From: an uncultured Eubacteriales bacterium | GTDB taxonomy: Bacteria > Bacillota > Clostridia > Christensenellales > Christensenellaceae | Reading direction: 5' to 3' | Assembly (NCBI GenBank): GCA_900545085.1 | Contig: UQXU01000025.1 | Coordinates: 1 to 20,339 of the forward strand | DNA: 20,339 nucleotides | Part shown: one piece after another, positions 1 through 6,983 of the stretch | How positions within the stretch are numbered: position 1 is the first letter of the stretch | How the letters are laid out: each line of letters starts with the position of its first letter | Notes under the pieces: generated by a model | Seen by the model: the letters and a program-made list of their open reading frames with translations, nothing else | The model's database searches: none | Told to the model about the DNA's origin: nothing | Made by a program: the position numbers and the translations under genes

Positions 1-77
1 AGAGGCTTCGCCTCTCGTTCACTTGTTGAATGACGGGGCGGCGCCCCTTATTGAAGAACTCAAAATGGCTTTTGAGT
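1..77. other. Chain of short inverted repeats upstream of the MFS gene
   Basis: Four inverted repeats follow one another. AGAGGC/GCCTCT at 1-15 has a 3-nt loop. TTCA/TGAA at 18-30 has a 5-nt loop. GGGGC/GCCCC at 35-47 has a 3-nt loop. ACTCAAAA/TTTTGAGT at 58-77 is a perfect 8-bp stem with a TGGC loop. None is followed by a T-run, so none is a standard terminator. The last one ends 7 nt before the ribosome binding site of the next gene. The block could be the end of a repeat element that begins outside the window, or a structured leader. I see no convincing promoter here; TTGAAG (51-56) and TATTAT (77-82) are 20 nt apart, which is too far for a confident call. Confidence 0.5.
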
Positions 78-95
78 ATTATTTAAGAGGTAGAG

Positions 96-1256
96 ATGAA
101 ACAGCGTGTATACACAAAAGATATAATACTGGTATTAGCGGCGAGCTTTTTCTATATGTCAAGCCCTATGCTTGTGACTCCGTTGATAACGGGCTTTTCG
201 TCAGATTTGGGTACGGACGCGGCGCTTATGGGGATGATAGGCGGAATAATGTATTTGTGTTCTTTGCTTTGCCGTCCGATCGCAGGGAATCTCGCGGATA
301 AGCTGAGTAAATATAAGCTGGCGTTTGTAGGGGCGGGATTGATGCTTTTGGCGTGCGTAGGGTATATTGCCGCGCCGAATCCGGCGGTCGTGGTTGCGGC
401 GAGGATAGTAAACGGCATAGGCTTTGCGTGCTGCTCGGTCTGTATGTCTACATGGGTGTCGAACATGCTTCCCAGAGATAAAATAGGCTCGGGCATGGGA
501 GTTTACGGCGCGATAAATGCACTGGGGATGGCGGTAGCTCCCGCGATAGGCGTGAGTATTTATCAGGCGATAGGATACAGACCGGCTTTTGCAGTGGCGG
601 CTTCATTTTCTTTGCTGACTGTTGTAATAATACAGTTTGTCAAGGACAAAGGCGAACCGGAGCCCTCGATCCGAACAGAAGAGAAACGCAGGCTGCAAGT
701 TATAGACAAGAACGTGCTGCCCGTCGCCTTGATAGTAATGCTGTTCACAATACCGTACTGCGCTACGCAGTCGTTTTTGGTCAGCTATGCAGAAGTACGC
801 GGGCTGTCTGTTAATATAAGCTTTTTTTTCCCGGCTTATGCGGCTGTGCTGCTGATACTTCGATTTTCTCTCAAAAACCTTTTTGACAAGCTTCCTTTTG
901 TGGTTTTTCTGCTGGGGAGCTCGATCTGCGCGGCGGGAGCGATAATCTCGCTCAGCGTAATGCAGAGCAATGCGGGCATGTTTATAGCAGCGGCGTTTAT
1001 GGCGGGAGGATACGGCATAATGTGCTCTGTGTGCCAATCTACGGCGATATTGCTTGCGGGAGAAGGGCGGCGAGGGCTTGCGAACAGCACATATTACGTA
1101 GGGCTGGATTTAGGTCTGACCTTCGGCCCGACTCTCGGCGGAGTACTTTTTGAATATTTAGACGCGGAGTATTTTTTTCCGGTATTTTTGGCGACGATAC
1201 CTGCCGGGCTTGCGGTCTATGCCTTGGGAAGAAAAAAGTTTAAATATGAAGTTTAA
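96..1256 (+). CDS. Major facilitator superfamily (MFS) transporter
   Basis: This 386-residue protein is almost entirely hydrophobic segments, consistent with the 12 membrane helices of an MFS permease in the cytoplasmic membrane. The loop between helices 2 and 3 carries an MFS motif A-like sequence, GNLADK at residues 64-69. A charged central stretch (about residues 182-202, rich in K, E and R) fits the cytoplasmic loop between the two six-helix halves. Family members export or import small solutes or drugs by secondary transport. The substrate cannot be read from the sequence, though the length and layout resemble drug/metabolite exporters of the DHA1 type. The start is supported by AAGAGG at 85-90, 5 nt upstream. 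It has no obvious terminator, and murG follows behind its own promoter, so the two need not be functionally linked. Confidence 0.9.
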   Translation: MKQRVYTKDIILVLAASFFYMSSPMLVTPLITGFSSDLGTDAALMGMIGGIMYLCSLLCRPIAGNLADKLSKYKLAFVGAGLMLLACVGYIAAPNPAVVVAARIVNGIGFACCSVCMSTWVSNMLPRDKIGSGMGVYGAINALGMAVAPAIGVSIYQAIGYRPAFAVAASFSLLTVVIIQFVKDKGEPEPSIRTEEKRRLQVIDKNVLPVALIVMLFTIPYCATQSFLVSYAEVRGLSVNISFFFPAYAAVLLILRFSLKNLFDKLPFVVFLLGSSICAAGAIISLSVMQSNAGMFIAAAFMAGGYGIMCSVCQSTAILLAGEGRRGLANSTYYVGLDLGLTFGPTLGGVLFEYLDAEYFFPVFLATIPAGLAVYALGRKKFKYEV

Positions 1257-1271
1257 AAAGCTGTACGCATT

Positions 1272-1300
1272 TTGCATCCTGATGAATATTATGGTATGAT
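1272..1300 (+). promoter_or_regulatory. Sigma-A-type promoter for murG
   Basis: TTGCAT (1272-1277) and TATGAT (1295-1300) are separated by 17 nt, close to the housekeeping consensus. Transcription would start near 1307, about 30 nt upstream of the murG start. The promoter lies in the short gap after the MFS gene and would drive murG and the methyltransferase gene behind it. Confidence 0.7.
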
Positions 1301-1338
1301 AAGACGTGGTTTAAGCTACTATGATTGGAGAGGTTAAT

Positions 1339-2430
1339 ATGTCTAAGAGAATCGTACTTACGGGCGGGGGGAGCGCAGGTCATGTAACGCCTAATCTTGC
1401 GCTGGTACCTGAGCTGGAAAAGGACGGATTTGATATATACTATATAGGCACAAAAGACGGAATAGAAAGAGATATAATTACAAAAGCCGGCCTGAAGTAT
1501 TACTCTATCAGCGCGGGAAAACTGAGACGTTATTTTAGTTTTAAGAATTTTGTAGATCCGTTTAAGATAGCGGCCGGGTATTTTCAGGCGAAAAAGCTCA
1601 TGAAACAGATTAAACCGGACGTCGTATTTTCAAAAGGCGGGTTTGTGACCGTTCCGGTGGTGTTTGCGGCGAAGAGCTGCGGCGCCCCCGTTGTGCTGCA
1701 CGAATCGGATTATACTCCGGGTCTTGCCAACCGTCTGGCAATACCAAAAGCCAGCAAGGTATTGGTGGCTTTTGAAGCGGCGGCCAAGCATGTGGAAGGC
1801 GGCGCGGTGGTCACGGGAGCGCCGGTGCGAGGCGAGCTTTTCGACGGAGACAGAGCGCGCGGATTGAATTTTCTCGGCTTCTCAGGGGAAAAGCCCGTCC
1901 TGCTCATCATGGGAGGCAGTCTCGGAGCGCAGGCGGTCAACGATGCGGTAGACGCCATAATTGACGATCTTCTTGAGAAATACGACATCGCTCATATACG
2001 CGGCGCCGACAAATTGAATAATGCCCTGGAAGGGAAAGCGGGGTATAGACAGTACGAATTTGTAAGCGAGGAGCTGCCGGATATATTCGCTGCGACAGAC
2101 CTGATGCTTTCTCGCGCGGGAGCTAACGCTATATTTGAAATACTTGCACTGAACATACCTGCTCTTCTCGTTCCTCTGCCCAAGGAGGCGAGCAGAGGCG
2201 ACCAAATACTGAATGCTAATTATTTCGAGAGCAAGGGATTCAGTTTAGTTTTACAGCAATCGGATATAACGCCGGAAACTCTGCGCGACAGTCTGGATGA
2301 GCTGAACCGCAGATCCGGCGAGCTGAAAAAGGCTATGATGGACAGCGGAATATCCAACGGCACAGAAAACGTACTGCGAGAGATATACTCATGCGTGAGG
2401 GAAAAAGGCGAACCAAAGCACGCAAAATAA
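1339..2430 (+). CDS. murG: MurG, lipid II-forming N-acetylglucosaminyltransferase
   Basis: MurG is a peripheral enzyme on the inner face of the membrane. It transfers GlcNAc from UDP-GlcNAc to lipid I, making lipid II for peptidoglycan. The 363-residue product has the N-terminal glycine loop GGGSAGH (9-15), HESD (121-124), a GGSLGAQ loop starting at residue 192 and the nucleotide-sugar signature SRAGANAIFE (258-267), all typical of GT28 MurG. I chose the ATG at 1339 over the in-frame ATG at 1321, because GGAGAGG (1327-1333) sits between them and because the protein then begins directly with the conserved first strand. The gene is outside any visible dcw cell-wall cluster, which in many Firmicutes contains murG. 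A second MurG-like paralogue elsewhere in the genome is therefore possible. The next gene starts 16 nt downstream and is probably cotranscribed. Confidence 0.93.
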   Translation: MSKRIVLTGGGSAGHVTPNLALVPELEKDGFDIYYIGTKDGIERDIITKAGLKYYSISAGKLRRYFSFKNFVDPFKIAAGYFQAKKLMKQIKPDVVFSKGGFVTVPVVFAAKSCGAPVVLHESDYTPGLANRLAIPKASKVLVAFEAAAKHVEGGAVVTGAPVRGELFDGDRARGLNFLGFSGEKPVLLIMGGSLGAQAVNDAVDAIIDDLLEKYDIAHIRGADKLNNALEGKAGYRQYEFVSEELPDIFAATDLMLSRAGANAIFEILALNIPALLVPLPKEASRGDQILNANYFESKGFSLVLQQSDITPETLRDSLDELNRRSGELKKAMMDSGISNGTENVLREIYSCVREKGEPKHAK

Positions 2431-2446
2431 TTGCAAAGGAAATTAC

Positions 2447-4018
2447 ATGACAGAAAACGTAGATTTAAGCAAGCTGGAGAGAGTGCTGGCGTCTCTCGCA
2501 GAGGCGTCTCCTGCGGCGAGACGCGAGGGCCTCGCGCCTTACGCTACCCGAGCGGGGATAGGCAGACTGATGAGCATGGCGACTGCCGGAGGGAAAAACG
2601 CCCGTGCGGCGGCTCGCGCTCTTTGCGACTTGTCCTCGTCTAAGGCTTCGGGAGAGCTTATCAGCCATTATATGGATTTGCAGAGAGAAAAGACAGCCGG
2701 AATGCTCAAGAACTCAGATCCAAAGGTTCGTAAGAGCGCAGCTCAGCTATTGGGGAATCTGAAGCCTGATGAATTTTGCTCCGAGCTGATAGAAGCTTTG
2801 AATACGGAGGGGACGGAGTTTGTGCGCCCTTCGATTATACTCGCCATTGGCAACGCCAAACGTACTCCCGCCGCGATAACAGCGCTTACGGATTATGTTC
2901 TGCCGTCTGATTGCAGCGAGAAGCATATACGCGAGCAGGCTGCGGCTCTCTCAAAAGCAATATCCTCTTTGCGCGGAGGGGAAGATACGGACGTTAAGGT
3001 AAAAGCTCTGCCTGAAAAAAATGAAATTCTTCTGCGCTGTCCGTCGGCAAAGGTGACGGCCGAGGAGCTGAAAGCGCTGGGCTACAGCGTAAGTCTGCAT
3101 AAAGCGCTGAATGGCTTTGTCAGCGTGAAGAATGTTCCGAAGCTGAGCAGCCTTTATGTCGCGCGGTCTTTTTATGATATGAATGTGCTGTACGGCGTCT
3201 TCGATACTATGAATGCGGCGGTGCGGGCGGCGAAAAGCGGCGGGTTTGAAGATTTGATACGTACAATGTATGGCGAAGGTGAGTTGAGATTTCGCGTAGA
3301 CGTTCAGTCTTTGAACAGTCAGACTACACAGCAGCTCAGGAGCAAGGTGTCGTCTGAGATAGCCGCGGAGCTTCTGCCTCGCGGGCTTATAAACAGCCCT
3401 TCAAACTATGCTTTTTCCGTCCGGCTTTTGCTGACGAGAGAAAAGGCTTATCTGGGGGCTGCGCCTGCGCCTAAGCTGGACGGGCGTTTCCAGTATCGTA
3501 CCGACGCGATAAGCGCGAGTATTCATCCTGCCGTGGCGGCGAGCTGTATGAGATTTATAAAGCCTTATTTGAAAGAAAAGGCTGATGTGCTGGATCCGTT
3601 TTGCGGAGCAGGAACGATGCTTTTTGAAAGAGCAAAATACTCCTATGCGTCTCTCACGGGTACGGATATTAATTCAGATGCGCTGAGAGCAGCTCGGCAA
3701 AACGAGCGAAACGCCAAGACGGGAGCTCATTTTCTCATCAAAAATGCGGGATCGCCGTTCCGAGATAAATTCGATGAGGTAATATGCAACATGCCGTTTG
3801 GACTGCGGGTCGGGTCGCATGATGAGAACAGATCTTTGTACGCGGCGTTTTTGAGAAATTTGACGAAAATGCTTAAAAAAGACGGGGTCGCGTTCCTTTT
3901 TACGCATGAAAAAAAGCTTCTTGCAGAGCTGCAGCCGGAGAGTATGGAGCTGGAGGACAAGTGTACATTCAGCGCCGGCGGGCTGCATCCGAGCATGTTT
4001 GTTTTAAAAAACAAGTAA
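2447..4018 (+). CDS. HEAT-repeat / THUMP-like / N2-guanine-type RNA methyltransferase fusion
   Basis: This is a 523-residue protein in three parts. Residues 1 to about 170 are an alanine/leucine-rich helical solenoid with HEAT-like repeats; one clear unit contains DPKVRKSAAQLLGNL. Residues of about 180-340 form a mixed alpha/beta section in the place where THUMP-type RNA-binding domains sit in related enzymes. The C-terminus is a Rossmann-fold methyltransferase with DPFCGAGT (383-390) for SAM binding, an acidic D407 after strand 2, and NMPFG (448-452) as motif IV. An N-x-P-(F/Y)-G motif IV with DPFCGSGT-like motif I is the mark of the RlmL/TrmN/Trm14 group, which makes N2-methylguanosine in rRNA or tRNA. 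The target here is not known. The start has AAAGGA at 2435-2440. The gene is probably cotranscribed with murG and ends before a terminator. The enzyme class is fairly sure; the substrate and the role of the HEAT region are open. Confidence 0.8.
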   Translation: MTENVDLSKLERVLASLAEASPAARREGLAPYATRAGIGRLMSMATAGGKNARAAARALCDLSSSKASGELISHYMDLQREKTAGMLKNSDPKVRKSAAQLLGNLKPDEFCSELIEALNTEGTEFVRPSIILAIGNAKRTPAAITALTDYVLPSDCSEKHIREQAAALSKAISSLRGGEDTDVKVKALPEKNEILLRCPSAKVTAEELKALGYSVSLHKALNGFVSVKNVPKLSSLYVARSFYDMNVLYGVFDTMNAAVRAAKSGGFEDLIRTMYGEGELRFRVDVQSLNSQTTQQLRSKVSSEIAAELLPRGLINSPSNYAFSVRLLLTREKAYLGAAPAPKLDGRFQYRTDAISASIHPAVAASCMRFIKPYLKEKADVLDPFCGAGTMLFERAKYSYASLTGTDINSDALRAARQNERNAKTGAHFLIKNAGSPFRDKFDEVICNMPFGLRVGSHDENRSLYAAFLRNLTKMLKKDGVAFLFTHEKKLLAELQPESMELEDKCTFSAGGLHPSMFVLKNK

Positions 4019-4037
4019 ATAAAATTGATGATAAAAC

Positions 4038-4088
4038 AAAAACAGAGCAGGGTTTACGCATTGTATTGCAGACTTTGTTCTGTTTTTT
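4038..4088 (+). terminator. Probable intrinsic terminator after the methyltransferase gene
   Basis: AAAAACAGAGCA (4038-4049) pairs with TGTTCTGTTTTT (4076-4087), with one G-U pair, leaving a loop of 26 nt. The stem ends in a run of six T (4083-4088). The A-rich 5' arm means it could work in both directions, but the low GC content and long loop make it weaker than the other terminators in this window. Confidence 0.5.
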
Positions 4089-4193
4089 CATTTTGAGAGA
4101 ATAGAAACAGAAAATAAACTGTGAGCGATACGGAAAGGTTAATCAACAAACAAAAAACGGATACGGCAAAAACAGTGCGTATTCGATGGTATA

Positions 4194-4248
4194 TGTCGAA
4201 CATACTGCGCGCTGAATGACACTTTACGCACAGCGGTACATATATAAT
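4194..4248 (+). promoter_or_regulatory. spoIIE promoter with Spo0A box
   Basis: A perfect -10 box TATAAT (4243-4248) is preceded by ATGACA (4216-4221), a 5/6 match to the -35 consensus, at the long spacing of 21 nt. The sequence TGTCGAA (4194-4200) matches the 0A box TGNCGAA bound by phosphorylated Spo0A. It lies about 58 nt upstream of the expected start point near 4255. The box is also the middle of an inverted repeat TATGT-CGA-ACATA (4192-4204). Bacillus subtilis spoIIE has the same unusual arrangement: a sigma-A promoter with over-long spacing that depends on Spo0A. The match to the downstream gene makes this a confident functional reading, although binding itself is inferred. Confidence 0.75.
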
Positions 4249-4297
4249 TAATTCTGCCGATAATCGGAAACTAAAGCATATCGGAGGATTATGATGT

Positions 4298-6643
4298 ATG
4301 GCACAGATTAAGAGACAAAATAAGCCGGAGGAAGCTCAGCTTGGCGTAACCATGCGCGGTGCATTAAGGCTCGGGGGTGTTTTCGCCGCGGCGTTCCTTA
4401 TAGGCAGGGTGAGCATTTCGGGCGGAATATGGCCTTTCGGAGCAGCTTTTGTGCTTATGTCTTTTCTGAACGCGCAGACTATAAATCCGTTTATGGCGCT
4501 TGCCGGAGTTTTGGCGTCTTTGGCGACATTCATACTTCAGATGGATAATCCTGCGTTCAGTTTCGCGATCGTAGGGCTTTGTTCTGCGTCTATGATAGTG
4601 ATGACTGCACTGAAAATAGAGCTCCAGCCCAGAATGGCTATAATTACGATACTCGCTGCGTATCCAATATGTACAATCGCGTTTAAAATGATGCTTTTGT
4701 TGTCTATTGTTTCTTCTGCAATAGAAATGTGCGTGTGTATGCTGATGGTACTGGTCATGAACAGTGTGGTCAAGCTTTTTTCTCAGAGACGTGTCCGCGT
4801 GGTGCTCACGGATGAGGAAATTGTAAGCGTTGCGTTGGTGACGCTGCTTGCGGTTTTGGGCGTCGGAGAGCTGAATATTGCAGGAGTATACCTGCGTACT
4901 ATCGCGGCGTCTTATATAACTGTTCTGGCTGCATATCTCGGAGGAGCGGGGATAGGCGCTGCGGTCGGCGCGGCGCTGGGCTTCGCGTGTGCAATAACGG
5001 GAGCGGATACGCAAATAATGGCGTCGTTGGCCATATGCGGCTTGTCGGCGGGGGCTGTGCGCAAATTAAAAAAGCTGGGCTCGGCCGCAGCGTTTTTCTC
5101 GATGAATATAATAGTATCGTTCTATCTTGGATACGGCTTTAGGAGCGCGCTGCCTTTTATAGACAGCACGATAGCTCTTATCGGATTCATGTTTACGCCC
5201 AAATCTTTCTCTGAAAAGCTGGGCAGATATGTGGACGCAAATCTGCTCAGAACATATGAGCAGACGCTGCATTTTGAGCGTTTTAAGCAGCTGACCGTGG
5301 GCAGGCTGAAGGAAATGTCGGCTGTTTTCGCAAATGCGTCGAAGGTGTTCTCGAGCATGTCGGAAAAAAATAAGGTTCGCAGTATATCCTATATGCTGGC
5401 GGGGATACCTGAGAGTGCTTGCGCAAACTGCATGTGTTATAAAAATTGCTGGGACAAGGATTTTGATAAAACACTAACGCAAATGCACAAGCTTTTTGAT
5501 AGATATCAGAAAAATCCCAATCTTGTGGAGAAGGACATGCCGCAGGGGCTTGCGAAAAAATGCCTGTATCCTCAGCGCGTTTTGGCGTCGGCGCGCAGGC
5601 TTTTCGCGGACTATCTTACAAACCGCAGGCTGGAGGAACGTGTTGAAGAGAGCCGAGCTATAGTCGGCGAGCAGCTCATGGGGGTTTCTCGCGTTATAGG
5701 CAGCCTTTCGAACGAGGTTCAGACTGAGCTGGAGTTTAAACCGGAGCTGGAGGATGCTCTGAGATGTGCGCTGGACGGGGCGGCTGTGGACGTAAGCGAG
5801 GTTTGCGCCGAAGTACACGGCGGAGCTATTGCCGTCGATTTGAAAGTTCGTTCGTGCGGCGGAAAAGACTTGTGTGAAAACAGAATAAAAAAAGTTATAA
5901 GTGAGGTTTGCGGCAGGCCTATGACGCATGTCAAAAATACAGCTTCGTGCGGATCGTCTAAAACGTGCCGTCTTAGATTTGAACAGGCAAAGAAGTTTGG
6001 ACTGAGCACCGGCATATCCTGTGCATCTAAAGAAGGGAGCAAGGTTTCGGGAGATGCTCACGCTGCTTATCCTCTGCCTGACGGCAGATTTATGCTGCTG
6101 CTGTGCGATGGAATGGGCACGGGGGAGCGAGCCGCAAAAGAAAGCGAGTCGGCGGTGTCTCTCATGGAGGATTTCTACAGCGCAGGATTTGACGAAAAGA
6201 CAATATTGGACGCCATAAATAAACTGCTTATATTATCCAGCAGTGAGGATAATTTCTCTACAATGGATTTATGTATGATAAATCTGCATACGGGAAAGGC
6301 TGATTTTACTAAGATAGGGGCGCCTCATTCATATATTATACGTGGAGAGTCTGCAAAGAAAATACATTCGGGCTCTTTGCCCATAGGGATTTTGGAGGAA
6401 TTTAAACCGCAAAAGACAGAAGTAGATTTGCAAAATGAAGATCTGATAGTTATGTTTACTGACGGAATTGCGGATTTGGAGAGCATGGATGAGGATATGT
6501 TTGAGCTTATGATGGCAGCTTCTATGTTGAGAAACACACAGGAAATAGCTGATGCAATTTTAGAGATGGCGGTAGAATGCAGCAAAGGGAAAAACAAAGA
6601 CGATATGACAGTGATGGTGACCAGAATTAACAAATCCGCCTGA
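4298..6643 (+). CDS. spoIIE: Stage II sporulation protein E, membrane PP2C phosphatase
   Basis: SpoIIE sits in the asymmetric division septum, interacts with FtsZ, and dephosphorylates the anti-anti-sigma factor SpoIIAA to release sigma-F in the forespore. The 781-residue product is close to the 827 residues of B. subtilis SpoIIE. Residues of about 20-330 hold a series of hydrophobic segments (around ten helices), opening with the family's GGIWPFGAAF block. A central regulatory part of about 250 residues includes a small Cys cluster (SACANCMCYKNC). The C-terminal PP2C/SpoIIE phosphatase domain has D604 in DGMGTG, D722 in FTDGIAD and D768/D769 in KDDMTV as metal-binding acids. The start has GGAGGA (4283-4288) with 9 nt spacing; the ATGs at 4291 and 4294 are in another frame and end after a few codons. 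The gene is monocistronic, between its own promoter and a strong terminator. Confidence 0.95.
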   Translation: MAQIKRQNKPEEAQLGVTMRGALRLGGVFAAAFLIGRVSISGGIWPFGAAFVLMSFLNAQTINPFMALAGVLASLATFILQMDNPAFSFAIVGLCSASMIVMTALKIELQPRMAIITILAAYPICTIAFKMMLLLSIVSSAIEMCVCMLMVLVMNSVVKLFSQRRVRVVLTDEEIVSVALVTLLAVLGVGELNIAGVYLRTIAASYITVLAAYLGGAGIGAAVGAALGFACAITGADTQIMASLAICGLSAGAVRKLKKLGSAAAFFSMNIIVSFYLGYGFRSALPFIDSTIALIGFMFTPKSFSEKLGRYVDANLLRTYEQTLHFERFKQLTVGRLKEMSAVFANASKVFSSMSEKNKVRSISYMLAGIPESACANCMCYKNCWDKDFDKTLTQMHKLFDRYQKNPNLVEKDMPQGLAKKCLYPQRVLASARRLFADYLTNRRLEERVEESRAIVGEQLMGVSRVIGSLSNEVQTELEFKPELEDALRCALDGAAVDVSEVCAEVHGGAIAVDLKVRSCGGKDLCENRIKKVISEVCGRPMTHVKNTASCGSSKTCRLRFEQAKKFGLSTGISCASKEGSKVSGDAHAAYPLPDGRFMLLLCDGMGTGERAAKESESAVSLMEDFYSAGFDEKTILDAINKLLILSSSEDNFSTMDLCMINLHTGKADFTKIGAPHSYIIRGESAKKIHSGSLPIGILEEFKPQKTEVDLQNEDLIVMFTDGIADLESMDEDMFELMMAASMLRNTQEIADAILEMAVECSKGKNKDDMTVMVTRINKSA

Positions 6644-6648
6644 GATCT

Positions 6649-6676
6649 ATGATGTGGCTATAGAAAAACACATCAT
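6649..6676. other. Hairpin just after the spoIIE stop codon
   Basis: ATGATGTG (6649-6656) and CACATCAT (6669-6676) form a perfect 8-bp stem with a 12-nt loop. It starts 6 nt after the spoIIE stop and has no T-run. It may protect the 3' end of the transcript together with the terminator that follows, or be incidental. Confidence 0.4.
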
Positions 6677-6703
6677 GAATATAAAAAACTATATTAGAGT
6701 AAA

Positions 6704-6737
6704 CTCTGCATTCATAAAAGGAATGCAGAGCTTTTTT
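6704..6737 (+). terminator. Strong intrinsic terminator after spoIIE
   Basis: CTCTGCATTC (6704-6713) and GAATGCAGAG (6721-6730) form a perfect 10-bp stem with a 7-nt loop, followed by C and six T (6732-6737). This is the clearest rho-independent terminator in the window and it isolates spoIIE from the topoisomerase genes. Confidence 0.9.
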
Positions 6738-6779
6738 ATCGAGAAATACTTACGGCTCATAGAGAGATAGGGCTGCTTT

Positions 6780-6926
6780 ATGAAAAAGCGAAACGATTAC
6801 GTCATTGCCTTGGAGAAAATACGCCAAAATAAATGTGGCTATATGGCAAAAGCTGAGTGCGGATTAAACAGAATGAGTATTCCGTATGAATTCGCACTTG
6901 AATGTAATGCGGAAAAAGATGTATAA
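6780..6926 (+). CDS. Possible small ORF, 48 residues, unrecognised
   Basis: This open frame, starting MKKRNDYVIALEKIRQNK, occupies most of the 340-nt gap between spoIIE and the topoisomerase genes. The product would be charged and soluble, with three cysteines (residues 19, 27 and 42). I do not recognise a family. The upstream AGGG near 6769 is a weak ribosome binding site. The promoter of the next gene overlaps its last codons and uses its stop codon as part of the -10 box, which argues against a real gene. The rest of the gap contains only the hairpin, terminator and promoter listed separately. Confidence 0.2.
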   Translation: MKKRNDYVIALEKIRQNKCGYMAKAECGLNRMSIPYEFALECNAEKDV

Positions 6927-6927
6927 T
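6898..6927 (+). promoter_or_regulatory. Sigma-A-type promoter for the topoisomerase operon
   Basis: TTGAAT (6898-6903) and a perfect TATAAT (6922-6927) are 18 nt apart. The expected start point near 6934 leaves a leader of about 50 nt before the subunit B start codon at 6984. It lies downstream of the spoIIE terminator, so the topoisomerase genes are expressed independently of sporulation control. Confidence 0.75.
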
Positions 6928-6983
6928 AACACGATATGCAGACTCTGCATAATTCTAATCTGATGAATAAAGCAGGAGGTATG

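Noticed and set aside
23..301. 92-codon + frame overlapping the start of the MFS gene
   Set aside because: It covers the hairpins and runs out of frame through the MFS gene. The MFS frame has the ribosome binding site and conserved motifs.
1321..1338. Earlier in-frame ATG for murG
   Set aside because: It would place the ribosome binding site GGAGAGG inside the coding region. The conserved start is at 1339.
4197..4210. Possible LexA (SOS) box from CGAACATA
   Set aside because: Only one half-site matches. The second half (expected GTTCG at 4206-4210) has no match, and the Spo0A reading fits the downstream gene.
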